A DNA stretch of 64,000 nucleotides, from the NCBI RefSeq assembly GCF_001668575.1, contig NZ_LZMD01000057.1, forward strand, positions 48,573 through 112,572. The letters are read 5' to 3'. Numbering within the stretch: the first letter of the stretch is position 1; the number at the start of each line of letters is the position of its first letter. The position numbers were made by a program, and so were the translations under genes. Shown here in pieces: positions 8,536 to 18,169 of the stretch. This stretch comes from Mycobacterium sp. 1164985.4. Lineage in GTDB: Bacteria; Actinomycetota; Actinomycetes; Mycobacteriales; Mycobacteriaceae. The notes beneath the pieces were generated by a model. That model worked only from the letters and a program-made list of their open reading frames with translations. It had not been told where the DNA came from and searched no databases.

Positions 8536-9866
8536 GGGGCACCCCCGTCGACCGTCGGCGGCGCTTCGGCGGGCATCAGGACGTCGTGCAGCGACGGAGC
8601 AGGGCCTGGCGGAGCGGAGTAATTCGGCGCCGAGCCAGGTAACCCCGAATAGGCCGACACCGCCGGCGGCTGCTCGGGCGCGGCGGGGACACCTCCGGCG
8701 CCGCCCGGTGCCAGCGCAGGATCGGTGTAGGACAGTTTGTCGGGGGTGACGGCCGGCATCAGGAACGGGTTCAACGGCGGTTGAGGTAGCGAGTTGAAGT
8801 TGAGGAGCCGCAGCGCGGGCCCGAGATATTTGGCGCACACCTCGGCCGTCTCGGGAGCGGTGATGTTGGCGAGGCCACCGATCGCTCCGCAGATGAAGGC
8901 GACGGGATTGGAGAAGTTGCTGAACACGAATGTGCCGAGCGCGCCTGGCACGTTCGGGTTGAGGATGTTGTAGGAGTTCGCGAATGCCGTCGGCGCCACA
9001 TGCAGGATGTTCTCCACATCGAGGCGATGATCCGCCAACACCTGCGTCACGTTGGCCAGCCGCTGAACCTGTTCGGCTGTCTTGTCCCTGGTGCCCGCCA
9101 CGAACCGCTGCACCTCACCAACCGCGACCGCGAGTTCCGATAGGGCGGCATCGAGATCGTTTCTGCTGTCGTCCAATACGGCCGAAAAAGTCGCCAGGCG
9201 GTCCTGGAACAGCACGAGGTCGTCGCCGCTGTCGCGCAGCGCGGTAACGAACACCTGTAAGTTCTCGATCGTAGCGACGATGTCGCCGCTGCCATCGCTC
9301 AAGATGCGGGCCAGCTGGGACAGCTGCGCGAAGGTCTGGCGCAACTTCTCTCCGTTGCCGTCCATGGCGGCGGCGGTGGACTCGATGAACCGGCCCATCG
9401 ACGTCGTCGACATGGCGCTGTCCGGTCCGAGTTCGGTTGCCAGGCGGGACAACTGATCCTTCACCTCGTCCCATTCCACCGGCACGGCAGTCCGGTCCTG
9501 CGGGATCACGCCACCGTCGTCCATGCGCGCCTCACCGGGGCGATACAGCGGGGCCAGTTGCACGTAGCGCGCGGCGACCAGGTTCTGCGCGACGATGACG
9601 GCCTTGGCGTCGGCGGGCACACGGATGCCGTGATCGACCTCCATGACCACTTCGGCATCGTTGGCGCGCGGGGTGATGGCACGGATCGTGCCGACCTTCA
9701 CCCCGGCGATGCGTACGTCGTCGCCGGGATAGAGGCTCGTCGCCGAGGAGAAGTACGCGGTGATCCGCTGTGCCGGGAAATACATCTGGCGCATCAACAC
9801 CACCGCGCCCGCGACCAGGACGGCGACGAGCACGGCCAATAGCAACCGCTTTGCAATGGGCCTCAC
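8532..9866 (-). CDS. mceD: MceD: MlaD-domain substrate-binding protein
   Basis: About 444 residues. It has an N-terminal transmembrane segment (LLLAVLVAVLVAGAVVL), an MCE domain (ITAYFSSATSLYPGDDVRIA, then GVKVGTI) and a long helical segment. The C-terminal tail is rich in Pro, Ala and Gly (SAPNYSAPPGPAP). The start is probably the GTG at 9866-9864, preceded by GGGGG; a TTG at 9872 overlapping the mceC stop is an alternative. It is the fourth of six overlapping mce genes. Confidence 0.9.
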   Translation of the reverse strand: MRPIAKRLLLAVLVAVLVAGAVVLMRQMYFPAQRITAYFSSATSLYPGDDVRIAGVKVGTIRAITPRANDAEVVMEVDHGIRVPADAKAVIVAQNLVAARYVQLAPLYRPGEARMDDGGVIPQDRTAVPVEWDEVKDQLSRLATELGPDSAMSTTSMGRFIESTAAAMDGNGEKLRQTFAQLSQLARILSDGSGDIVATIENLQVFVTALRDSGDDLVLFQDRLATFSAVLDDSRNDLDAALSELAVAVGEVQRFVAGTRDKTAEQVQRLANVTQVLADHRLDVENILHVAPTAFANSYNILNPNVPGALGTFVFSNFSNPVAFICGAIGGLANITAPETAEVCAKYLGPALRLLNFNSLPQPPLNPFLMPAVTPDKLSYTDPALAPGGAGGVPAAPEQPPAVSAYSGLPGSAPNYSAPPGPAPSLHDVLMPAEAPPTVDGGAP

Positions 9867-9868
9867 CG

Positions 9869-10924
9869 TCAACCCCCCGGTATTCCGTTGCGCGGCCACG
9901 GAAACAGGGCCCGGGGCATGTTCGGGTCATTCGCGCGGAAACCGAACGCGTAGTCGAAGAACGGCTGAAGGAACTGCGGCGGGATCAGATTCGGCACGAA
10001 CGCGCTGTAGTACGCGCCGCTCGCTACGGACTCGCTGGTGGTGATCTCGAACTTCTTCAACCCCGGCAGCGCCTTCGACAGGTTGTCGCGGTTCTTCTCG
10101 AGCATCGCGGTCACGGAGTTCAGCCTGTCCAGTGTCGGGGCGAGTTCGGCCTCGTTGTCCTGGACCAGGCCGGTGAGGTGCCGAGCCACGGCCGCTACGT
10201 TGGCCAGCAATTCGCTGATGGCGTGCCTGCGCTCGACAAGCACTGCCAGCAGATCGTTGGCGTTGAGAATCAACGTGTTGACCTGCTCACTGCGCCGGGC
10301 GAGCACGTGAGACACCGACGCGGCGTTCTCGAGCAGTGTGTTGAGCCGCTCGCTCCGACTGTTCAACGACCGCGACAGCCGTGTCAGACCGTCGAATGTC
10401 GGGCCAAGCCGCGGCGCGACCTGGTCGAGGGTCGCCGACAGCAGGTCGAGCGACTGGTTGAGCGCGGTCGTGTCGGTCGCGGCGACGTTGGTCGTCAGGT
10501 CGTTGACGGCTTCGTTCAGCGAGTAGGGCGATCCCGTTCGAGACTGCGGTATGACGTCGCCCACCCGCATCGCGCCGGAGCCCGCCGGTTCCACGGTCAG
10601 CACGCGTTCGCCGAGCAGCGAGCCGGTCCTGATGTGAGCCGTGGTCTGATCACCCAGGCGTACTGTGTCTTTGACCGTGAACGTGACCACCGCGCCGCGC
10701 TCGCCCAGCGCGACGTCGGTCACACTGCCCACCCGGACCCCCGAGACCTTGACGTCGTTACCGGCACTGAGTCCGCCCGCTTCGGCGAATTCGGCGCGGT
10801 AGGTCAGCGCGGTGGCCCAGGCGATCAGCCGTTCGGGCTGTAGCCCGACGGCGATGACGAGCACGATGAGGACCACTCCGATGAATCCGGCTCGAGTCAG
10901 GTCGGCGGCGCGGTATCTAAGCAT
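9869..10924 (-). CDS. mceC: MceC: MlaD-domain substrate-binding protein
   Basis: A 351-residue Mce protein with an N-terminal membrane anchor (FIGVVLIVLVIAVGL) and an MCE domain (YRAEFAEAGGLSAGNDVKVS, then GVRVGSV). The following region is predicted to be helical and contains Asn- and Leu-rich stretches. It is shorter than its neighbours because it lacks a long Pro-rich tail. Its ATG lies inside the end of mceB, an eight-base overlap. Confidence 0.92.
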   Translation of the reverse strand: MLRYRAADLTRAGFIGVVLIVLVIAVGLQPERLIAWATALTYRAEFAEAGGLSAGNDVKVSGVRVGSVTDVALGERGAVVTFTVKDTVRLGDQTTAHIRTGSLLGERVLTVEPAGSGAMRVGDVIPQSRTGSPYSLNEAVNDLTTNVAATDTTALNQSLDLLSATLDQVAPRLGPTFDGLTRLSRSLNSRSERLNTLLENAASVSHVLARRSEQVNTLILNANDLLAVLVERRHAISELLANVAAVARHLTGLVQDNEAELAPTLDRLNSVTAMLEKNRDNLSKALPGLKKFEITTSESVASGAYYSAFVPNLIPPQFLQPFFDYAFGFRANDPNMPRALFPWPRNGIPGG

Positions 10925-11945
10925 CGGGCTCGGCGCACCTTCCGTACCGTTGCTTCACCCACGGGAAGACCGCGGTCCTTCCCTGAAGATCGGTGACCCG
11001 AATCGTGATGCCGCACAGGTAGTAGTTCACGAAGCTGCCGTACGAGCCGACCCGCGCCAGCTTGCGGTAGTTCTCCGGAGCGCGTTGCAGAGCGACGTCG
11101 ATCTGCCCCTTGCCCTCGTCGAGTTGCGGCGCAAGGCGATTCAGCTGGTCAACGGTCGCGGCGAGCGGCGGACGGGCGCCGGACAGTAACTGCGCGACGG
11201 AGGCCGTCCCGGTGCTGAGCGAGTCGATCGCGGTGCCGATCGTGACGCGGTCGGCGGCCAGTTCCGTCGCCAACCGTTCGAAGCGGTCGAGGGCGCCGGA
11301 GAATCGTTCGCCTTCCCTGCCCAGTGTGGCCAGCACGGAGTCGAGGTTGTCGATCAGCTGCTCAAGCGCTGCGTTGTTGTCGGCCAATGTGTTCGAGAAC
11401 GACGACGTCCTGTTCAGCAGAGAGTCCAGCGTGTCGCCCTGCCCCTGAAAGATCTGGAGCAACGCACCGGTGAGCTGGTTGACGTCGGTGGGGTTCAACC
11501 CTCGGATCACGGGTTTGAGCCCGCCCAGCAACAGGTCGAGATCAAGGGCCGGCTCGGTGCGCTCGACGGGAATCTGTGCACCCGTAGGTATCACGCGTGT
11601 CGAGCCCGGGCCGTCGACGAGCTCGAGGTACCGGTCCCCGACGAGGTTGAGATAACGGACCGCCGCCCTGGTTCCGGTGGTCAGCACGACGTCGTCGTCG
11701 GCGTCGAACGACACCACCACGGTGTTGTCAGGGCGCAGCGCCACGTCGTGCACGGTGCCCACCCGCACACCGGCCACTCGCACCGAATCGCCGGGTTCGA
11801 TGCTGGAGGCATCGCCGAAAACAGCGGAGTAGCCCCTCGTCGACCCGCCACGGAATTCGCCGAAGACGAGGAAGAGGCTCGCGGTCAACGCCGACATGAC
11901 AGTCACGAACACACCGAACTTGACCGCGGTGCGCGCCGCGCTCAT
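10917..11945 (-). CDS. mceB: MceB: MlaD-domain substrate-binding protein
   Basis: A 342-residue Mce protein. MSAARTAVKF is followed by a membrane segment (GVFVTVMSALTASLFLVF) and an MCE domain (YSAVFGDASSIEPGDSVRVA, then GVRVGTV). The start is the ATG complementary to 11943-11945, which overlaps the mceA stop by four bases; the frame is open upstream into mceA but carries no family-like sequence there. The C-terminus has two Cys residues (YYLCG and YGRCAEP) that could form a disulfide. Confidence 0.92.
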   Translation of the reverse strand: MSAARTAVKFGVFVTVMSALTASLFLVFGEFRGGSTRGYSAVFGDASSIEPGDSVRVAGVRVGTVHDVALRPDNTVVVSFDADDDVVLTTGTRAAVRYLNLVGDRYLELVDGPGSTRVIPTGAQIPVERTEPALDLDLLLGGLKPVIRGLNPTDVNQLTGALLQIFQGQGDTLDSLLNRTSSFSNTLADNNAALEQLIDNLDSVLATLGREGERFSGALDRFERLATELAADRVTIGTAIDSLSTGTASVAQLLSGARPPLAATVDQLNRLAPQLDEGKGQIDVALQRAPENYRKLARVGSYGSFVNYYLCGITIRVTDLQGRTAVFPWVKQRYGRCAEPDA

Positions 11946-13213
11946 CCGGGCTGTCCGTACTGCGCGGTGTTGCGCGGCGGTCCGTCGATGGGCCCGAACA
12001 GCCATTGCTTGAGTCCGTCGGAGTTGAGCAGGAGGCCCTGGTTGCCGTAGCGCGCGGGATTGGTCCCCACGTCGGCGATCACCTTGGCGGGGAATTCGTT
12101 GTAGTGCAGGGGCAATTGGCCTTGACACTGCGGGCCGCCGGTAGCGGCGACCTTCGGGAGGTCCTGGGGGTAGCGGTAGCGCTCGATGCCCAGCACCAGG
12201 GCGCCGATGTCGTTGACGCCGGGTACGGGGGCCGGCGGCTTGGCGACGAAGTTCTTCAGAATTCCGGTGAGCGAGCAGTTGAGCGCTTCGTGGTACTCGT
12301 TGGTGAGGTCGGTGGTCGGGACCATCAAACGCAAGAGATCGGCCAACGAATCTCGGTTTCCGCCGATGACCTCGTTGCCCGCATCGGCCAATCCGATGGC
12401 CGACACCATAAAGCGGTCCAGATCGGACCGTTCGTCGACGAGCGTGCGACTGATCGCGCTGGCGTGCCGGAAGATCGTCATCAGGTCCGGGGCCGCGTCG
12501 GCGTAGCCCATCGCCACCTCGGGCAGAATCTGCAGCTCGCGGTCCAATTGGGGCAGGCTCGGTTCGATCTTGGCCAGAAATGCGTTGAAGTCCGACAGCG
12601 ACTGGCCGAATGTTTCACCGCGGCCGCTGAACGCCGTCGACATTGCTCCCAGCGTCTCGTTCAGCTTCACCGGATCGATGTGAGAGAGCACGGAATTCAA
12701 TTCCGTGAAGATCGTGTTGGGCTCCACGGTCACGTGCTCGGAGTCGAGCACCTGCCCGGCCCGAAGGGTCACGCCGGACGGCTCTGCGGGCGGAAGGAAC
12801 TCCACCGATTTCGCACCGAAGACGGTGTTGGCGCCGATCTCGACGCGGGTGTTGTCCGGGATGAGGCCGAGGCGCGCCGGTTCGATCGCCAACGTGAGTC
12901 TGGCCCGACCGTCCCGCGTCTGATCGACGGCGGCGACGGTGCCGATCTGTGCGCCGTTCAGCTTGACCTTGGCGCCGCGATCCATGAGCAGACCGGCGCG
13001 GTCGGTCATGACGGTGATCGGCGCCGACGGCGTGAAGCGTCCGTTGAACATCGCGACGGCGACGGCGATCACGGCGACGATCGCGATGAGGGCGAGCAGC
13101 CCGACGACCGGACGGCGGTAACTCCTGGCCCCGAAATCGCGACCGGGAGCCGCGGCCACCGGGCGTGAATCAGTCGCCGCACTCCACGGCGCGCGCCTCA
13201 GATTCGGGCGCAT
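11942..13213 (-). CDS. mceA: MceA: MlaD-domain substrate-binding protein, first gene of the mce operon
   Basis: A 423-residue Mce protein with a hydrophobic anchor near residues 36-55 (VVGLLALIAIVAVIAVAVAM) and an MCE domain (ITVMTDRAGLLMDRGAKVKL, then NGAQIGTV). It is the first gene of the six-gene operon. In most actinobacterial mce operons two yrbE permease genes come directly before mceA; here the next gene upstream is a divergent aldehyde dehydrogenase 198 bases away. The permease must be supplied elsewhere, or the system works differently. Four-base or near four-base overlaps follow through mceF. Confidence 0.93.
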   Translation of the reverse strand: MRPNLRRAPWSAATDSRPVAAAPGRDFGARSYRRPVVGLLALIAIVAVIAVAVAMFNGRFTPSAPITVMTDRAGLLMDRGAKVKLNGAQIGTVAAVDQTRDGRARLTLAIEPARLGLIPDNTRVEIGANTVFGAKSVEFLPPAEPSGVTLRAGQVLDSEHVTVEPNTIFTELNSVLSHIDPVKLNETLGAMSTAFSGRGETFGQSLSDFNAFLAKIEPSLPQLDRELQILPEVAMGYADAAPDLMTIFRHASAISRTLVDERSDLDRFMVSAIGLADAGNEVIGGNRDSLADLLRLMVPTTDLTNEYHEALNCSLTGILKNFVAKPPAPVPGVNDIGALVLGIERYRYPQDLPKVAATGGPQCQGQLPLHYNEFPAKVIADVGTNPARYGNQGLLLNSDGLKQWLFGPIDGPPRNTAQYGQPG

Positions 13214-13325
13214 CCGAGCAAAGTGCCGGCGGTGATCAACGATGACCCCCTAAGATGTGACCGAAATCTCATACTCGCAGTGACGAGAAGAGTACACAGC
13301 GAAAATCAGAAGATCAACATGCTTT

Positions 13326-13369
13326 GGTCAAGCTATTTACTATTGTTCCGACGAGAGTTACGTTCTACT
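13326..13369 (-). promoter_or_regulatory. Candidate promoter/operator of the mce operon (shared element)
   Basis: On the - strand, bases 13369-13350 read AGTAGAACGTAACTCTCGTC, followed four bases later by CAATAGT. This matches the element upstream of the acyl-CoA synthetase operon (327-346) at 17 of 20 positions, in the same orientation relative to the gene it precedes. It lies about 115-155 bases before mceA and could also act on the divergent aldehyde dehydrogenase operon. A TetR-family regulator encoded downstream is a possible ligand, but nothing in the sequence proves it. Confidence 0.5.
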
Positions 13370-13411
13370 ACGACGTGCACAGTCTAGTGACAGCGGCTGA
13401 GGGAGGGCGAC

Positions 13412-14881
13412 GTGCCGATTCTCGACGAGCACCGCACCTTCGTTGCGGGGCGCTGGGTGACCGGTCAGGACGTCATCGCCGTGGAGAACCCCGCCGACGA
13501 AAGCCATGTCCACAACCTGACCGCCACACCGCTCAGCGAGGTCGAACGGGCGATCGCCGAGGCTCGGCGCAGCTTCGATGCCGGGGTCTGGGCAGACCAA
13601 CCCGTCGCCGAGCGGGCCCGCACACTGCACGCGTTCATCGACCACATCGAGGCCAACGCCGACACGGTCGTCCCGACCCTGGTGGCCGAAGCCGGCCAGC
13701 CGACGCGCTTCGCCGACATGACCCAGATGCGGTCCGGCGTGGCGGTCGCCCGCCAGACCATCGACCTCTACACGTCGATGTCGCACGAGGAGCCGAGCCC
13801 CGTTCCGGTCGACGACCTCGTCCGCGGCCGCGTGGCGCTGAGCATCCGCCGACATGAGCCCATCGGTGTGGTCACCGCGATCACGCCCTATAACGCCGCG
13901 CTCATCATGGGGTTCCAGAAACTCATTCCGTCGCTGATGGCCGGCAACTCGGTCATCCTGCGACCCAGCCCGCTCACCCCGATCTCATCGCTGATCTTCG
14001 CCAAGGCCGCCGAGGCGGTCGGCCTGCCGAACGGGGTGCTCAGCGTCGTCGCCGAAACCGGCACCGCCGCAGCAGAACTGCTCACCAGCCATCCCGCGGT
14101 CGACATGGTGTCGTTCACTGGTTCCACGCTCGCGGGCCGCAGAATCCTGGCCCAGGCGGCGCCGACGGTCAAGCGCGTATCCCTGGAGCTCGGCGGCAAA
14201 TCGGCGCAGATCTACCTGCCCGACGCCGTCGACCGGGTCGCAATCGGGGCGGCCATGGTCGTGATGAGCACCGCAGGGCAGGCGTGCGTCGCCGCGACCC
14301 GCATGCTGGTCCCCGAGGAGCAGCGGGCGCAGGTGCTCGAGGCGGTGGGCGCGGCGTACCGCAATATCAAGGTCGGGCCGCCCGGTTCGGCGGACGCCAC
14401 GATGGGGCCGGTCATCAGTGCGGCACAACGTGATCGGTGCGAACGCCTCGTGGGTGCCGCCGAGGAGAACGGCGGAAAGGTGGTCTGCGGCGGAGGTCGC
14501 CCCGCCGGCCTCGACCGTGGCTACTACTTCGAGCCGACAGTGCTCGACCTGCCGGACAACGCCAATCCCGCCGCGCAGGAGGAGATCTTCGGGCCGGTCA
14601 TCGCGGTGCTGGGCTACCGCGATATCGATCACGCGGTCGAGATCGCCAACGATACGATCTACGGCCTGTCCGGTCAGGTGTACAGCGCGGATGTGAGCGC
14701 GGCTGTGGGCGTCGCGCGCAGGCTGCGCACCGGCGCGGTCAACGTGAACACCACGGTGTTCTCGGCGTACGCGCCCAGCGGCGGATACAAGCAGAGCGGC
14801 CTGGGTCGAGAACGCGGCCCCGACGGTATCCGCGAGTTCCAAGAAGTCAAACACATGTCGATAGGGGAGCTTTCACGATGA
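13412..14881 (+). CDS. NAD(P)-dependent aldehyde dehydrogenase
   Basis: A 489-residue ALDH-superfamily enzyme that oxidises an aldehyde to an acid. The general-base Glu259 sits in LELGGKSAQIYL and the catalytic Cys292 in AGQACVAATRM. The cofactor-binding FTGSTLAGR and the C-terminal GGYKQSGLGRERG are present. The GTG start follows GGGAGGG at 13401-13407. It heads an operon running divergently from mce and overlaps the next gene by four bases (ATGA). Neighbouring P450, SDR and amidohydrolase genes suggest stepwise oxidation of an alcohol or aldehyde intermediate. Confidence 0.93.
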   Translation: MPILDEHRTFVAGRWVTGQDVIAVENPADESHVHNLTATPLSEVERAIAEARRSFDAGVWADQPVAERARTLHAFIDHIEANADTVVPTLVAEAGQPTRFADMTQMRSGVAVARQTIDLYTSMSHEEPSPVPVDDLVRGRVALSIRRHEPIGVVTAITPYNAALIMGFQKLIPSLMAGNSVILRPSPLTPISSLIFAKAAEAVGLPNGVLSVVAETGTAAAELLTSHPAVDMVSFTGSTLAGRRILAQAAPTVKRVSLELGGKSAQIYLPDAVDRVAIGAAMVVMSTAGQACVAATRMLVPEEQRAQVLEAVGAAYRNIKVGPPGSADATMGPVISAAQRDRCERLVGAAEENGGKVVCGGGRPAGLDRGYYFEPTVLDLPDNANPAAQEEIFGPVIAVLGYRDIDHAVEIANDTIYGLSGQVYSADVSAAVGVARRLRTGAVNVNTTVFSAYAPSGGYKQSGLGRERGPDGIREFQEVKHMSIGELSR

Positions 14882-16101
14882 GCGCGAACGGGAACGGGTC
14901 CGGCACCTACGATCTCAACTGGCTGATCTCGGTCGACGACCACATCCTCGAGCCACCGAACCTGTGGGTCGACCGGGTCGCCGCCAAGGACCGCGACCGA
15001 GCACCGCACATGGAACCCGACGACAACGGGGTGGACATGTGGGTCTACGACGGCAAGCGCTACCCGAACTCGGGCCTGTCCGCCGTGGTCGGCAAGTCCA
15101 AGGAGGAGTTCAGCCCGGAGCCGTTGTCGTACTCGGAGATGCGGCCCGGTTGCTATGACGCCAAGGCCCGCGTCGAGGATATGGACCGCTCGGGTGTCCT
15201 TGCCTCGCTGTGCTTTCCGACGATCACACGGTTCTGCGGCCAGCTGTTCATGGAGGCCAGCGACCGCGAGTTCGGCTTCGAATGTCTGCAGCACTACAAC
15301 GACTGGCTGGTCGAGGAATGGTGTGCGGCTGCCCCGGGACGCTACATCCCCCTCATGCTGATCCCGATGTGGGATCCGAAGCTCGCGGCCAAGGAGATGG
15401 AGCGCATGGCCGCGCGGGGGGTGACGTCGTTCGCGTTCTCGGAGAATCCGGAACCGCTGGGGCTGCCGACGATTCACGACCCCAGCGGTTACTGGGAGCC
15501 GGTGATGGCGGCGGCCAACGAGACCGGGATGGTCGCCAGCATGCACGTCGGGTCGTCATCGCAACTGCCGAAGATCTGCAAGGACGCGCCGTTCATGGCC
15601 AACCTCACCTGGGGTGCCTCCCGAACGTCGGGGACCATGCTCTCCTGGTTGTTCAGCGGCTTGTTCCAGCGCTACCCCAACCTGAAGATCGCGCTCTCCG
15701 AGGGCGAGATGGGGTGGATGCCGTACTTCCTCGAACGCGCGGAGCAGGTGCTCGACAAACAGCGGTACTGGGTCAAGCGCGGAACGAAGTTCATGGGGCA
15801 TGCGGGCAATGATGCCGATCTCGACACCCTCGACATCCGGGAGACCTTCCGCAACCACATCTTCGGTTGCATCATCGAGGATCGGCACGCCATCAAGAGC
15901 CTCGACGAACTCGGCGAGGACAACATCATGTGCGAGACCGACTATCCACACTCGGATTCGACATGGCCGAACTGCATCGACGTCGCCCGCGACACGATGA
16001 AGGACCTGTCAGAAGAGGTCCAGTACAAGCTGCTCCGCGGGAACGCCGAACGGCTGTACCGCTTCACCCCCGCGGAACCTCCGGTCCTTGCGGGCGTGTG
16101 A
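14878..16101 (+). CDS. Amidohydrolase_2 family metal-dependent hydrolase
   Basis: A 407-residue TIM-barrel protein of the amidohydrolase 2 group, which includes decarboxylases and lactone or C-C hydrolases. It has the N-terminal [10 protein letters not shown], where the family normally has a D-x-H metal motif, a central MHVGSS, and a C-terminal [13 protein letters not shown] with the conserved Asp. The family is frequent in mycobacterial catabolic clusters, often near P450 and SDR genes. The ATG overlaps the ALDH stop by four bases, and the next gene starts four bases after this one ends. The reaction cannot be told from motifs. Confidence 0.88.
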   Translation: MSANGNGSGTYDLNWLISVDDHILEPPNLWVDRVAAKDRDRAPHMEPDDNGVDMWVYDGKRYPNSGLSAVVGKSKEEFSPEPLSYSEMRPGCYDAKARVEDMDRSGVLASLCFPTITRFCGQLFMEASDREFGFECLQHYNDWLVEEWCAAAPGRYIPLMLIPMWDPKLAAKEMERMAARGVTSFAFSENPEPLGLPTIHDPSGYWEPVMAAANETGMVASMHVGSSSQLPKICKDAPFMANLTWGASRTSGTMLSWLFSGLFQRYPNLKIALSEGEMGWMPYFLERAEQVLDKQRYWVKRGTKFMGHAGNDADLDTLDIRETFRNHIFGCIIEDRHAIKSLDELGEDNIMCETDYPHSDSTWPNCIDVARDTMKDLSEEVQYKLLRGNAERLYRFTPAEPPVLAGV

Positions 16102-16105
16102 CGTC

Positions 16106-16885
16106 GTGAGGCTGGACGGCAAGAGCGCCATCGTCACCGGTGCCGGTTCCGGGGTGGGGCGGGCGTCGGCGGCGCTGTTCGCGCGGGAGGGGGCACACGT
16201 CGTCGTCGCCGACATCGACCTCGAACGCGCCAAGGAGACGGTGAACGAGATCGAGGCGGGGGGTGGCACCGGCGTCCCCGTCGGCGTCGATGTCTCGGAC
16301 GAAGATCAGGTGCGTCAGATGATCACCACCGCCGTCGACTGGTTCGGCCGCCTCGACATCCTGTTCAACAACGTCGGAATTCCCACCCCGCGGCTCGGCA
16401 TGTCCTTCGAGGACCACACCCTCGAGGACTTCAACCGGCTGGTCGCGGTGAACCTGGGCGGGGTGTTCCTGGGTTGTAAACACGCAGTGGTGCAGTTCAA
16501 AAAGCAGGGCGACGGCGGGGTCATCCTTAACACGGGCTCGGTGGCCGGCCTTGTCGCCTGGGGCGGCACGGTCTACGGTGCGACGAAAGGCGGTGTGCTG
16601 CAGCTGACCCGGGCGGTGGCCGTCGAGGCGGCGCCCTTCGGGATCCGGGTCAACGCCATCTGTCCCGCGGCCATGCCGCTCACCGGTTTCATGGCCGCCG
16701 GGGGTCTGCAGGTCGACGAACAACAGCAGGCGCAGATCGCGGAAAAGGTTGGCGCACAGCATCCGCTGGGCCGTGCGATCACCGCCGAGGACTGCGCCGA
16801 GGCCGCGCTCTACCTGGTTTCGGACGCGTCGCGCAACATCACCGGGGTCGCGCTGCCGGTCGATGGGGGGTACGTCGCGCGATGA
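16106..16885 (+). CDS. SDR-family oxidoreductase
   Basis: A 259-residue classical short-chain dehydrogenase. It has the cofactor loop [10 protein letters not shown], the acidic VADID that favours NAD(H), NNVG, and catalytic Ser (LNTGSVAG), Tyr and Lys (YGATKGG). The C-terminus ends in [12 protein letters not shown] as in most SDRs. I start it at the GTG at 16106, four bases after the amidohydrolase; an in-frame TTG at 16088 lies inside that gene. Its stop overlaps the P450 start (ATGA). Confidence 0.9.
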   Translation: MRLDGKSAIVTGAGSGVGRASAALFAREGAHVVVADIDLERAKETVNEIEAGGGTGVPVGVDVSDEDQVRQMITTAVDWFGRLDILFNNVGIPTPRLGMSFEDHTLEDFNRLVAVNLGGVFLGCKHAVVQFKKQGDGGVILNTGSVAGLVAWGGTVYGATKGGVLQLTRAVAVEAAPFGIRVNAICPAAMPLTGFMAAGGLQVDEQQQAQIAEKVGAQHPLGRAITAEDCAEAALYLVSDASRNITGVALPVDGGYVAR

Positions 16886-18162
16886 CGACCTCGGAGCTTG
16901 ACTCGGCGGCCCGGCCGCCGGCGCTCGACCGGGAACGCCTGCGGGAACTGTTCGACCTTCGCAGCTCGTACAACGAGTTGAGCGGCGGTGCGTATCAGGA
17001 CGATCCGTATCCCATCTGGCACCGATTGCGCGAACAAGGCCCGGTATTGCCGGGTGTCCTGCACGAACTGACCGGATGCACCGGACCGATGTACTTCCAC
17101 GGTCTGCCGTATGCGGACCGGCCGCACTTCACACTGTTCGACTACGAGAGCGGCTTTGCGGCACACCGCGATCCGGAGGTCTTCGCCTCATCGCCGGAGC
17201 CCGTCGACCTCGACAACGGACCGCTGGCCATCACCAACAGCATGCTGTCGATGGACGGGGCGGAGCACCGCCGGTACCGTGCCCTGGTCCAGCCGTCATT
17301 TCTGTCGTCCAATGGCAAATGGTGGATCGACAACTGGATCGCCTCCACCGTCGACCTGCTCATCGACGGATTCGCCGCCGACGGTCGTGCGGAGCTCAAT
17401 GTGGACTTCTGCGCGGCGATTCCGATCCTCACGATCACCGGCAGCTTCGGTCTCCCCGTCGAGCAGGCGTTGGAGGTTCGGGCGGCGCTCGCGCACGAAC
17501 CACAGCGGGTCGTCGACCTGATCCGGCCGGTGATCGCCGCCAGACGCGAACAACCCGAGGACGACCTCATCAGCGTTCTCGTGGACGCGCAGATCACCGA
17601 CGAGGACGGCAACACCACCCGGCTGACCGAGCGCGAGATCGACTCGTTCGTCCTGCTGCTGCTCGGGGCGGGGTCGGGCACCACCTGGAAGCAGATGGGT
17701 ACGACGCTGACCGCGTTGCTCCAACGGGCCGAGATGCTCGACGCCGTGCGGCAGGACCGTTCCCTGCTGCGTCCGGCGATCGAGGAGTCGGTGCGGTGGA
17801 TGCCCACCGATCCGATGTTCTCCCGCTGGGTCACCCGCGACACCGAACTCGGCGGCGTCGACATCCCGGCCGGCTCAGTGGTGCACATCAACATCGGTGC
17901 GGCCAACCGTGATCCGCAGCGGTGGGACAACCCGGACGACTACGACATCCACCGGCCGCTGCGACCGAACCTGGGCTTCGGGCAGGGCGCCCACATCTGC
18001 CTCGGCATGCACCTCGCTCGGGCGGAGATGGCCGTCGCCATCTCGGCGCTGCTCGACCGGTTACCGAACCTACGCCTCGATCCCGATGCCGAACCGCCCC
18101 GTTTCGTCGGTCTCTACGAACGAGGGACCACCGCGATCCCCGTGCTCTTCGACCCCTCCTGA
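16882..18162 (+). CDS. Cytochrome P450 with an unusual I-helix motif
   Basis: A 426-residue soluble P450. The heme-binding loop GFGQGAHICLG gives Cys373 as the thiolate ligand, and ExxR is at Glu302-Arg305. The I-helix reads GAGSGTTW, so the usual acidic residue of the A-G-x-D/E-T-T oxygen-activation motif is a Gly (near residue 266). That may change proton delivery or reflect a special substrate. The N-terminus contains a WHRLREQGPV stretch typical of bacterial P450s. It is co-transcribed with an SDR upstream and a Ddn-like protein downstream. Electron partners are not encoded nearby. Confidence 0.92.
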   Translation: MTTSELDSAARPPALDRERLRELFDLRSSYNELSGGAYQDDPYPIWHRLREQGPVLPGVLHELTGCTGPMYFHGLPYADRPHFTLFDYESGFAAHRDPEVFASSPEPVDLDNGPLAITNSMLSMDGAEHRRYRALVQPSFLSSNGKWWIDNWIASTVDLLIDGFAADGRAELNVDFCAAIPILTITGSFGLPVEQALEVRAALAHEPQRVVDLIRPVIAARREQPEDDLISVLVDAQITDEDGNTTRLTEREIDSFVLLLLGAGSGTTWKQMGTTLTALLQRAEMLDAVRQDRSLLRPAIEESVRWMPTDPMFSRWVTRDTELGGVDIPAGSVVHINIGAANRDPQRWDNPDDYDIHRPLRPNLGFGQGAHICLGMHLARAEMAVAISALLDRLPNLRLDPDAEPPRFVGLYERGTTAIPVLFDPS

Positions 18163-18169
18163 GGACACC

